This document shows, piece by piece, positions 1 through 5,372 of a stretch of DNA of 5,773 bases. The stretch is taken from assembly GCA_027619675.1 (NCBI GenBank), contig JAQCHG010000138.1, positions 1 through 5,773 of the forward strand, read 5' to 3'. The position numbers and the translations under genes are program-made. The stretch is from Cyanobacteriota bacterium (GTDB lineage: Bacteria > Cyanobacteriota > Cyanobacteriia > Phormidesmidales > Phormidesmidaceae). A model generated the notes under the pieces. It did not search any database. It had not been told where the DNA came from and was given only the letters and a program-made list of their open reading frames with translations. The number at the start of each line of letters is the position of its first letter. Position 1 is the stretch's first letter.

Positions 1-175
1 GGCCTATCCCCACAAAGCTTGGGGAAGGATCCGGCCAGATGCTGGGGCTGGGGCACGATCCCAAGCCCTAGAAACGGCGGGGGCTGTAAAGAAACTCGGA
101 TCTAACCCTGGTCCATAGGGGCAGGCGGGCTTACAATGCCTGCCTAAATCCAGCCACCATGAATCCAGTCATCAT

Positions 176-206
176 GAAGCGGTGGCGTCAGGTGGCCCAC
201 CGTTTT
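176..206 (+). terminator. Possible weak terminator hairpin upstream of ureG
   Basis: CGGTGG (180-185) pairs perfectly with CCACCG (197-202). The stem extends outward as A-U and G-U pairs between 176-179 and the T-run at 203-206, around an 11-nt loop. The A-side/T-side arrangement resembles an intrinsic terminator read on the + strand. The T-run is only four long, and no gene ending just upstream is visible, so this is tentative. Confidence 0.3.
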
Positions 207-306
207 CTAAGGGAAGGGAGGCGTTCTGGCGGGGAAACCCCATGGATCAGACCTGTTAGCCTATCCCCGTCCCGCCCAGTCCCAGTTCCCATGCACCCAA
301 TAGTCT

Positions 307-310
307 GAGG
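307..310 (+). promoter_or_regulatory. Ribosome-binding site of ureG
   Basis: GAGG lies 5 nt before the GTG at 316. An in-frame TAG at 301-303 rules out any start further upstream, so the site and the stop together fix GTG 316 as the start. Confidence 0.65.
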
Positions 311-315
311 TACCC

Positions 316-999
316 GTGGTAAAACCGTTTCGCGTAGGCGTAGCTGGCCCTGTGGGCTCTGGCAAAACCGCCCTGATTGACACCCTCTGCAAAACCATGC
401 GCCAGGACTACAGTCTGGTGGTGGTTACCAATGACATCTACACCCAAGAAGACGCCCAGTTTTTGGTGCGCAGTACTGCTCTGGAGCGCGATCGCATCAT
501 CGGGGTAGAAACCGGGGGCTGCCCCCACTCCGCCATTCGCGACGACGCCTCCATCAATCTAGAAGCCATCGATCGCCTGGTGCAGCGGTTTGATCCCGAT
601 ATTGTCTTTGTGGAAAGCGGGGGTGATAACCTCGCCGCCACCTTTAGCCCAGAACTGGTGGACATGACCCTCTACGTCATTGACGTGGCGGCGGGGGACA
701 AAATTCCCCGCAAAGGGGGGCCAGGGATCGCCCGTTCGGACGTGCTGATCATCAACAAAATCGACTTAGCCCCCTACGTCGGCGCAGACCTGGCGGTGAT
801 GGAACGGGACGCCGAAAAAATGCGCGGCGATCGCCCCTTTGTCTTCACCAACCTCAAAACCCGTGAGGGCTTGAACACCGTGGTGGACCTAATTCGCCAC
901 CAATACCAGCAGGGACCCAGCCCAGCGGTGGCGGCGGCGGTGGCGGAATTTTCCCACGACCACAGCCACACCCATGCCCATGAGGCCCATACCCATTAG
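316..999 (+). CDS. ureG: Urease accessory GTPase UreG with C-terminal His-rich tail
   Basis: UreG is the cytoplasmic SIMIBI-class GTPase that, with UreD/UreH, UreF and UreE, uses GTP hydrolysis to deliver nickel to apo-urease. The 227-residue product shows the P-loop GPVGSGKT (residues 11-18), the nickel-coordinating Cys-Pro-His motif (69-71) inside [15 protein letters not shown], the ESGGDN switch-type motif (100-105) and the guanine-specificity motif NKID (147-150). The core aligns over its full length with the family, which is usually a little over 200 residues. The extra length is a tail after about residue 200: an Ala/Val stretch, then seven His among the last 14 residues (214, 216, 218, 220, 222, 225, 227), probably a metal-binding or storage segment. 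The start is GTG, the only one possible after the in-frame stop at 301. No other urease gene is adjacent in the window; the urea transporter operon follows about 500 bp downstream on the same strand. Identification is very secure; the tail's role is inferred. Confidence 0.97.
   Translation: MVKPFRVGVAGPVGSGKTALIDTLCKTMRQDYSLVVVTNDIYTQEDAQFLVRSTALERDRIIGVETGGCPHSAIRDDASINLEAIDRLVQRFDPDIVFVESGGDNLAATFSPELVDMTLYVIDVAAGDKIPRKGGPGIARSDVLIINKIDLAPYVGADLAVMERDAEKMRGDRPFVFTNLKTREGLNTVVDLIRHQYQQGPSPAVAAAVAEFSHDHSHTHAHEAHTH
488..495. repeat. HIP1 octamer GCGATCGC
   Basis: Perfect copy of the highly iterated palindrome abundant in many cyanobacterial genomes. It lies in ureG over Arg58-Asp59-Arg60. Confidence 0.9.
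827..834. repeat. HIP1 octamer, extended form
   Basis: The octamer is extended to GGCGATCGCC (826-835), in ureG over Gly171-Asp172-Arg173. Confidence 0.9.
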
Positions 1000-1290
1000 G
1001 GCGGATCCGCAAGCCCCCCTCGATGCCAGTTGCCAGTTAGCCCAGGGTGGTCTGTGCCAGGGCAGGCAGACGGGGCAGTCATCCAGAGGCGTGGCCCCAG
1101 CCCTCGGTACAGACAAGGCCGTTCTGGCCGGGGGATCACCTGAGGACAGGTTTTTGGAAAGGAACGATTTCAAACAGCCCCGACTAGGGATGGCTTTGGC
1201 TGGAAGCGTTCCTGGCCATGGCATTGTCCCCTGTCCTGGCGGGTCAGAAACCGTGCGGCGATCGTCAACAAATCCAGGGCAAGGGCAAGA
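1000..1290. other. Non-coding spacer between ureG and the urt promoter
   Basis: I see no credible gene. The open frames crossing it overlap the ureG 3' end and have low-complexity translations. Besides the possible terminator at 1101-1155, it holds the palindromes GCGGATCCGC (1001-1010, just after the ureG stop) and GCCATGGC (1215-1222), and a short tandem GGGCAA repeat near 1277-1288. Confidence 0.55.
1101..1155 (+). terminator. Possible terminator region downstream of ureG
   Basis: Two adjacent hairpins end in a T-run. The first pairs CCCTCGG (1101-1107) with CCGGGGG (1128-1134), including one G-U pair, with an inner CAGA/TCTG helix (1110-1113 with 1123-1126). The second is ACCTG-AGGA-CAGGT (1138-1151), and its last T begins a run of five (1151-1155). 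The second stem is only 5 bp, so termination would be weak. The position, about 100-155 bp after ureG and before the urt promoter, suits a transcript end between two separately regulated units. Confidence 0.35.
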
Positions 1291-1292
1291 TT

Positions 1293-1306
1293 GTATTGAA
1301 CGCTAC
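1293..1306 (+). promoter_or_regulatory. NtcA-binding box of the urt operon
   Basis: The sequence is GTA-TTGAACGC-TAC, a perfect match to the GTA-N8-TAC consensus of NtcA, the CRP-family global nitrogen activator of cyanobacteria. It sits 22 bp before TAATAT (1329-1334), matching the class II arrangement GTAN8TAC-N22-TAN3T, and its centre (1299.5) would be 41.5 bp upstream of a start near 1341. It precedes the urea transporter genes, which are known NtcA targets in other cyanobacteria. This implies activation under nitrogen limitation, signalled by 2-oxoglutarate through NtcA and PipX. Confidence 0.9.
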
Positions 1307-1328
1307 ATTTCTGGAATTTCCGTGACTC

Positions 1329-1334
1329 TAATAT
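1329..1334 (+). promoter_or_regulatory. -10 element of the NtcA-dependent urtA promoter
   Basis: TAATAT fits TAN3T and the TATAAT consensus. In class II NtcA promoters the NtcA box replaces the -35 element, and no -35 is evident here. Transcription is predicted to begin about 7 bp downstream, near 1341, giving a leader of about 160 nt before urtA. Confidence 0.8.
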
Positions 1335-1398
1335 CGCAGTCGATTGTGGTGCTTAGTGTGACGATCCACCCAACGCCCTGATTCGTCTCGGTGTGCGG

Positions 1399-1469
1399 AG
1401 AACTGCAATCGCTTCACAGGGCTGCGGATCGCGCAGTTCTTTGAGGATCTCATACCGCAATCTTGCGGT
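1399..1469 (+). promoter_or_regulatory. Structured 5' leader of urtA: three consecutive inverted repeats
   Basis: Three hairpins follow each other in the predicted untranslated leader. AGAACTGC (1399-1406) pairs perfectly with GCAGTTCT (1433-1440), with a possible inner CGC/GCG helix (1410-1412 with 1424-1426). TGAG-GAT-CTCA is a small hairpin (1442-1452). ACCGCA-ATCT-TGCGGT (1454-1469) has a 6-bp stem and a four-base loop. The last ends 15 nt before the AGGAG of urtA. No T-run follows, so these are not obvious terminators. A role in mRNA stability or translation control is possible. I do not recognise a named riboswitch, and the glutamine riboswitch pattern was not evident. Confidence 0.5.
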
Positions 1470-1484
1470 TAGACATGTTGAGTC

Positions 1485-1489
1485 AGGAG
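1485..1489 (+). promoter_or_regulatory. Ribosome-binding site of urtA
   Basis: AGGAG lies 11 nt before ATG 1501. The spacing is somewhat long, but it supports this ATG over a GTG at 1393 in the same frame. The GTG would add 36 residues in front of the Tat signal and would run through the leader hairpins. Confidence 0.6.
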
Positions 1490-1500
1490 CAACAGCACGA

Positions 1501-2817
1501 ATGACTTCTCGATTCGGTAGACGCAAATTCTTACTGTACGGTTCCGCCACCATGGGCACAGCCATGTTGCTGAAGGCCTGCGGATCCGCCCCCGATACCG
1601 CTGATAGCGCCCCCGCTGATGGGGATGCCCCCGCTGCCGCTGGCGATGGCGAAACCATCAAGGTGGGGCTTCTCCACTCCTTGAGTGGCACCATGGCCAT
1701 TAGCGAAACCACCGTGGTAGACGCTGAAATGCTGGCCATCAAAGAAATCAACGCCGCTGGTGGGGTCCTCGGCAAGCAAATCGAGCCCATCCAAGAAGAT
1801 GGCGCTTCCGACTGGCCCACCTTTGCCGAAAAAGCTGAGAAGCTCATCGACCAGGATCAGGTGGTGACTGTCTTTGGCTGCTGGACCTCCGCTAGCCGCA
1901 AAGCCGTGCTGCCCGTGTTTGAATCCAAGGACCACATGCTGTGGTACCCGGTGCAGTACGAAGGGCAAGAATGCTCTAAGAACATCTTCTACACCGGTGC
2001 TGCCCCCAACCAGCAAATTGAGCCCGCCGTGGATTGGCTGCTGGAAAACAAGGGCACCGACTTCTTCCTGGTAGGGTCTGACTATGTCTTCCCCCGCACC
2101 GCCAACACCATCATCAAAGAGCAGTTGAAGGCCAAGGGTGGCAACACCGTCGGTGAAGACTACCTGCCCCTGGGTAACACCGAGGTAACCCCCATCATCA
2201 CCAAGATCAAGGCGGCACTGCCCAACGGTGGCGTCATCTTCAACAGCTTGAACGGCGACAGCAACGTGGCCTTCTTCAAGCAGTTGCAGGGGGCTGGCAT
2301 GACCCCTGACCTGTATCCAGTGATGTCCGTCAGTATTGCGGAAGAAGAAGTTCGCCAGATCGGTAAGGAATTCCTCATCGGCCACTATGCCGCTTGGAAC
2401 TACTTCCAAACCGTAGAAACCCCCGAGAACGAGAAGTGGGTGGCGGATTTCAAAGCGGAATACGGGGAAGATCGGGTGACCAACGACCCCATGGAAGCCG
2501 CCTACATCATGGTTTATCTGTGGAAGCAGGCCGTTGAACAGGCCGGCACCACCGACATCGCAGCAGTGCGGGAAGCCGCCTACGGTCAAGAGTTTGCTGC
2601 ACCGGAAGGTCCAGTCACCATGAATGTGAACCACCACATTTCTAAGACCGTGCGGATTGGTGAGATTCGCGATGATGGTCTGTTTGACATCGTGTCGTCC
2701 ACCGATGGCCCCATTGATCCGGTGCCCTGGAACCAGTACGTGCCTGACACCAAGGGCTTTGCCTGCGACTGGTCTGACCCTGCCAAAGGTGGCAAGTACG
2801 AAACTGAAGGGGCCTAA
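1501..2817 (+). CDS. urtA: Urea ABC transporter, substrate-binding lipoprotein UrtA
   Basis: UrtA is the periplasmic receptor that captures urea with high affinity and hands it to the UrtBC permease. The 438-residue product starts with a twin-arginine lipoprotein signal: GRRKFLL at residues 6-12, a hydrophobic stretch, then lipobox LKAC with Cys27 as the lipidated residue. Export by Tat and anchoring to the membrane follow from this. An Ala/Asp/Pro-rich linker (about 28-50) leads into the branched-chain-amino-acid-type binding fold (from [13 protein letters not shown] at 51). Segments typical of UrtA include [16 protein letters not shown] (126-141), [15 protein letters not shown] (147-161) and [11 protein letters not shown] (192-202). 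Length agrees with cyanobacterial UrtA as I recall it. It is first in the operon, directly under the NtcA promoter. A terminator-like hairpin follows, so this subunit is probably made in excess of the permease and ATPases. The start was chosen because it begins the Tat signal and has an AGGAG upstream. Confidence 0.96.
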   Translation: MTSRFGRRKFLLYGSATMGTAMLLKACGSAPDTADSAPADGDAPAAAGDGETIKVGLLHSLSGTMAISETTVVDAEMLAIKEINAAGGVLGKQIEPIQEDGASDWPTFAEKAEKLIDQDQVVTVFGCWTSASRKAVLPVFESKDHMLWYPVQYEGQECSKNIFYTGAAPNQQIEPAVDWLLENKGTDFFLVGSDYVFPRTANTIIKEQLKAKGGNTVGEDYLPLGNTEVTPIITKIKAALPNGGVIFNSLNGDSNVAFFKQLQGAGMTPDLYPVMSVSIAEEEVRQIGKEFLIGHYAAWNYFQTVETPENEKWVADFKAEYGEDRVTNDPMEAAYIMVYLWKQAVEQAGTTDIAAVREAAYGQEFAAPEGPVTMNVNHHISKTVRIGEIRDDGLFDIVSSTDGPIDPVPWNQYVPDTKGFACDWSDPAKGGKYETEGA

Positions 2818-2843
2818 GGCTACCCATCTCTAAGCCTCAACAG

Positions 2844-2896
2844 GGGGAGACAGTCGCTGACGGCATCGTTCCGATCGGGCTGGGCTCCCCTTTTTT
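2844..2896 (+). terminator. Intrinsic terminator or attenuator between urtA and urtB
   Basis: GGGGAG (2844-2849) pairs perfectly with CTCCCC (2885-2890), immediately followed by six T (2891-2896). Inside, CAG (2851-2853) pairs with CTG (2880-2882), and a short CGG/CCG helix may form nearer the loop, giving an imperfect hairpin of about 47 nt. Because urtB-D follow on the same strand with no other promoter evident, partial termination would lower the downstream genes relative to urtA, a common arrangement for binding-protein transporters. The same 3' arm can also pair with the urtB ribosome-binding site (see findings). Confidence 0.7.
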
Positions 2897-2907
2897 CATC
2901 CGCAGGT

Positions 2908-2915
2908 AGGGGGAG
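2908..2915 (+). promoter_or_regulatory. Ribosome-binding site of urtB
   Basis: AGGGGGAG ends 3 nt before GTG 2919, which is close. Together with the next two bases it is an exact copy of the 10-mer AGGGGGAGAC at 2842-2851, which includes the 5' arm of the preceding terminator. An AGGT at 2904-2907 could also contribute. Confidence 0.6.
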
Positions 2916-2918
2916 ACC

Positions 2919-4082
2919 GTGATTGAGGGATTAATCGGTGGCCTATTCAACGGCATCAGCATCGGTGCGGTGCTGTTGATTGTGGCTCTGGGATTGGCGA
3001 TCGTGTTTGGCCTCATGGGGGTAATTAACCTGGCCCATGGGGAGCTGATGATGCTGGGGGCCTACACCACCTATGTGGTGCAAAACGGGGCCAACTTAAT
3101 CGGTGGAGTGGCACCGGAAATCTACATCCTTGTGGCCTTACCCCTCGCTTTTGTGGTGGCCGCTTTAACGGGGCTGGCCCTAGAGCGATGGGTGATTCGT
3201 TACCTCTACGGACGCCCCTTGGAGACATTGCTGGCCACTTGGGGGGTCAGCTTGATTTTGAAACAGTTTGTCCGCAGCGTGAATTGGGCCATGGTAATTG
3301 GTCTGGTGGTGTTTGCGCTGCTGTTCTTTGGCGGGCGCTGGCTGATTCAAAAGCAGCGGGTTTTGAGTCCGACGATCGCCACGGTGATGGGGGTGCTATC
3401 GGGGGCGATCGCCCTCGTGGCGGGTTTGATCATGAACCAAAGCGGCAGTACCGCCCTCAGCCGGGCCTGGTTTAGCGCCCGCAACGTGGATGTCACCGCC
3501 CCCAGTTGGCTGCGGGGGGGCCTTTCCCTCGGGACCACACTCCAGTTTCCCTATGCCCGTCTGTTCATCATTGTGCTGACGGTGCTGTGTCTGGTGGGGG
3601 TTTACTGGTTTTTGCAGGGGTCCTCTTGGGGCCTGCGGATTCGCTCCGTTACCCAAAACCGCACCATGAGCGCCTGCATGGGCATTCCCACTGAACGGGT
3701 AGATGCCCTCACCTTTGCCCTGGGTTCGGGCTTAGCCGGCATCGCGGGCTGCGCGGTGACCCTGTTGGGCTCCGTGGGGCCAAACCTGGGCAGCAACTAC
3801 ATCGTGGACGCCTTCATGGTGGTGGTGGTGGGCGGTGTTGGCAAGTTAGTGGGCAGCATCGTGGCGGCCATGGTGATTGGCATCATCACCTACTTGGTGG
3901 GGTCGGGCACCCTGGCGCTGCTGTTAGCCCCCTATCCGGCGATGAGCCCGGTGATGGATTTATTCACCTTTTTTGCCACCACCAGCATGGCTAAGGTGAT
4001 GGTGTTTGCGTTGATTATTGCGTTCTTGCAGGTGCGCCCAGCGGGGATGTTCCCCCAGAAGGGCCGCACAGCGGAGGTATAG
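2919..4082 (+). CDS. urtB: Urea ABC transporter permease UrtB (LivH family)
   Basis: UrtB is one of two inner-membrane permease subunits forming the urea channel with UrtC. The 387-residue protein is strongly hydrophobic, with many membrane segments. LivH-family signatures are INLAHGELMMLGAY (36-49), YGRPLETLLATWGVSL (97-112), the cytoplasmic ATPase-contact loop around GLRIRSVTQNRTMSACMGIP (238-257) followed by ALGSGLAGIAGC (267-278), and VVVVGGVGKLVGSI (301-314). Compared with E. coli-type LivH (about 300 residues) there is an extra section around 121-190 with two hydrophobic stretches (about 124-138 and 153-171). From memory, other cyanobacterial UrtB proteins have a similar extra section, so this is probably lineage-typical. 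The start is GTG; the N-terminus MIEGLIGGLFNGISIGAV fits the family. The gene ends 9 bp before urtC. Confidence 0.95.
   Translation: MIEGLIGGLFNGISIGAVLLIVALGLAIVFGLMGVINLAHGELMMLGAYTTYVVQNGANLIGGVAPEIYILVALPLAFVVAALTGLALERWVIRYLYGRPLETLLATWGVSLILKQFVRSVNWAMVIGLVVFALLFFGGRWLIQKQRVLSPTIATVMGVLSGAIALVAGLIMNQSGSTALSRAWFSARNVDVTAPSWLRGGLSLGTTLQFPYARLFIIVLTVLCLVGVYWFLQGSSWGLRIRSVTQNRTMSACMGIPTERVDALTFALGSGLAGIAGCAVTLLGSVGPNLGSNYIVDAFMVVVVGGVGKLVGSIVAAMVIGIITYLVGSGTLALLLAPYPAMSPVMDLFTFFATTSMAKVMVFALIIAFLQVRPAGMFPQKGRTAEV
3405..3412. repeat. HIP1 octamer in urtB
   Basis: The site encodes Ala163-Ile164-Ala165 in the less conserved extra section of UrtB. It is part of a 17-mer (3396-3412) found again in urtC. 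Confidence 0.9.
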
Positions 4083-4085
4083 GAG
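4081..4085 (+). promoter_or_regulatory. Ribosome-binding site of urtC
   Basis: AGGAG overlaps the urtB stop codon (TAG, 4080-4082) and lies 6 nt before ATG 4092, the best-placed site in the window. The overlap suggests translational coupling of urtB and urtC. Confidence 0.75.
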
Positions 4086-4091
4086 AGGGCT

Positions 4092-5267
4092 ATGACCGCA
4101 GAGACGCCACTGCAACCCAGACGGGCTGCCAAGGCTCAAAAGGCAAAATTTCAACTGATCGAGGTCGGCATTGTCATTGCCCTCATGCTGGTGCTGGCCC
4201 TAATCCTGCCGCTGCTGCTGAGCGGTTTTCGATTGGGGCTGCTGGGACGGTTTCTGTCCCTCGCGATCGTCGCCTTGGGCATCGACTTAATTTGGGGCTT
4301 TACCGGGTTATTGAGCCTGGGCCACGGCATTTTCTTTGCCCTCGGCGGCTATGCCTTCGCCATGCACCTGCAACTCAATAGCTTGGGGGAAGGTCAACTG
4401 CCCGAGTTTTTTGGCCTCTATGGGGTCAGTGAGCTGCCTTTCTTTTGGCAGCGCTTCTATTCCCTGCCCCTAACCCTGCTGATCATGATCTTGGTGCCGA
4501 CCCTAGTGGCCGGGGTCCTGGGCTATTTGGTCTTCCGTAACCGCATCCGGGGGGTGTATTTTTCCATCCTCACCCAGGCGGCATTGGTGGTGTTTTTCAA
4601 CTTCTTCAATGGTCAGCAGGAGTTGATTAACGGCACGAATGGGCTCAAGACCGACACCAGTGTCCTCTTTGGCCAGCAGGTGGGGGGGGCCGGGATGCAG
4701 GAGGTGTTTTACATCATCACGGTGATTTTGCTGGCCCTGGTGTATGTTCTCTGTCGCTGGATTACCAGTGGCCGTTTTGGGCGGTTGCTGGTGGCGATTC
4801 GGGACGATGAAAACCGGGTCCGGTTCTCAGGCTATAACCCCACCTGGTTTAAGGTGTTGGTGTTTTCCCTATCGGGGGCGATCGCGGGTCTAGCGGGAGC
4901 CCTGTATACGGTACAGTCCGGCATTGTCTCCCCCCAATACATGGACATCGCCTTTTCCATTGAGATGGTGATTTGGGTGGCGGTGGGGGGCCGCGCCACC
5001 TTGGTGGGAGCCGTGGTCGGGGCGCTACTGGTGAACTGGGCGCGGGCATTGCTCAGCGAAAGTTTCCCGGAGGTGTGGCTGTTCTTCCAGGGGGCGTTGT
5101 TCTTGCTGGTGGTGACGGTGCTACCGGAGGGCATCGTGGGCTGGCTGCGCAATCAGGCCGGGGCCAAGGTGCGATCGCTGTTGGGTCAGCAGGAGGCCCT
5201 AGCCACCTACCCCAGTTTGGAACTGGACCCCGACGTGCAAGCCGAGAAAGGGGAACTGGTGGATTAG
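4092..5267 (+). CDS. urtC: Urea ABC transporter permease UrtC (LivM family)
   Basis: UrtC is the second membrane permease, pairing with UrtB. The 391-residue product has a basic, hydrophilic N-terminus (1-20), then repeated hydrophobic segments beginning near residue 23. LivM-type signatures are GFTGLLSLGHGIFFALGGYA (69-88), RGVYFSILTQA (153-163), NGTNGLK (180-186), and the ATPase-contact loop GRFGRLLVAIRDDENRVRF (227-245) followed by SLSGAIAGLAGALY (259-272). VGGRATLVGAVVGA (298-311) and the last membrane segment near 330-350 follow. The C-terminus (about 354-391) is a hydrophilic, acidic tail. ATG with AGGAG 6 nt upstream fixes the start. It lies in a tight pair with urtB and is separated from urtD by 105 bp. 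Confidence 0.95.
   Translation: MTAETPLQPRRAAKAQKAKFQLIEVGIVIALMLVLALILPLLLSGFRLGLLGRFLSLAIVALGIDLIWGFTGLLSLGHGIFFALGGYAFAMHLQLNSLGEGQLPEFFGLYGVSELPFFWQRFYSLPLTLLIMILVPTLVAGVLGYLVFRNRIRGVYFSILTQAALVVFFNFFNGQQELINGTNGLKTDTSVLFGQQVGGAGMQEVFYIITVILLALVYVLCRWITSGRFGRLLVAIRDDENRVRFSGYNPTWFKVLVFSLSGAIAGLAGALYTVQSGIVSPQYMDIAFSIEMVIWVAVGGRATLVGAVVGALLVNWARALLSESFPEVWLFFQGALFLLVVTVLPEGIVGWLRNQAGAKVRSLLGQQEALATYPSLELDPDVQAEKGELVD
4878..4885. repeat. HIP1 octamer in urtC (first)
   Basis: The site encodes Ala263-Ile264-Ala265 in the conserved LSGAIAGLAG motif. It is the end of the 17-mer shared with urtB (4869-4885). Confidence 0.9.
5171..5178. repeat. HIP1 octamer in urtC (second)
   Basis: The site lies across Val360-Arg361-Ser362-Leu363 in the hydrophilic tail, in a different reading phase from the other four copies. 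Confidence 0.9.
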
Positions 5268-5277
5268 CGGCCATGAA

Positions 5278-5319
5278 GGCAACCTGCACCCTGGCACCAT
5301 TCCCAGATTGCAGGCTGCC
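5278..5319 (+). other. Intercistronic stem-loop between urtC and urtD
   Basis: GGCAACCTGCA (5278-5288) pairs with TGCAGGCTGCC (5309-5319) at 10 of 11 positions (one A-C mismatch). Inside, after a 2x2 internal loop, CTGG (5291-5294) pairs with CCAG (5303-5306) around an 8-nt loop. The structure begins 10 nt after the urtC stop. The sequence after it is C-rich with no T-run, so it is not a standard intrinsic terminator. A role in mRNA stabilisation or processing is possible. Confidence 0.6.
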
Positions 5320-5372
5320 TCACCCAACCCCCCAGCCCCAACCCATTGAACCCTCACTAATCCGACACTGCC

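Larger units (their letters stand above)
1..315. other. Non-coding region upstream of ureG
   Basis: I see no gene here. All three + frames hit stops by about position 120, and none of the short open stretches resembles the end of ureF or another urease gene. Visible structure: a small hairpin TCCCCA/TGGGGA (7-12 with 20-25); a perfect 7-bp inverted repeat GGCAGGC/GCCTGCC (120-126 with 138-144) whose loop contains TACAAT (132-137), a possible -10 with no convincing -35; a longer hairpin at 176-206, listed separately; a short GGGG-AAA-CCCC hairpin (231-241); and the 10-mer GCCTATCCCC at 2-11 and again at 259-268. No GTA-N8-TAC NtcA box was found, so nothing visible places ureG under direct NtcA control. 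Confidence 0.6.

Noticed and set aside
889..1224. Minus-strand open frame of 111 codons across the ureG 3' end
   Set aside because: Its C-terminal part is the reverse of the His-codon repeats of ureG, and the rest is Pro/Ala-rich with no conserved features.
974..1381. Open frame of 135 codons on the + strand after ureG
   Set aside because: It overlaps the ureG 3' end in another frame, runs through the NtcA promoter, has no ribosome-binding site and no recognisable protein features.
1393..1500. Upstream GTG start that would extend UrtA by 36 residues
   Set aside because: The extension would precede a Tat lipoprotein signal, which must be N-terminal, and it covers the hairpins of the leader. 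ATG 1501 has AGGAG upstream.
1341..1500. Glutamine riboswitch (glnA RNA motif) in the urtA leader
   Set aside because: The leader is in a nitrogen gene of a cyanobacterium, but I could not match the conserved junction sequences of that class. Only generic hairpins are seen.
1001..1589. 10-bp palindrome GCGGATCCGC at 1001-1010 and 1580-1589 as a possible dispersed repeat or protein-binding site
   Set aside because: There are only two copies, and the second is simply the codons around the UrtA lipobox Cys. It resembles HIP1 loosely but is not the HIP1 octamer.
1531..2637. Long open frame of 368 codons on the minus strand opposite urtA
   Set aside because: It lies wholly within urtA, its translation is Gly/His/Val-rich with no family resemblance, and it arises from the codon bias of the real gene.
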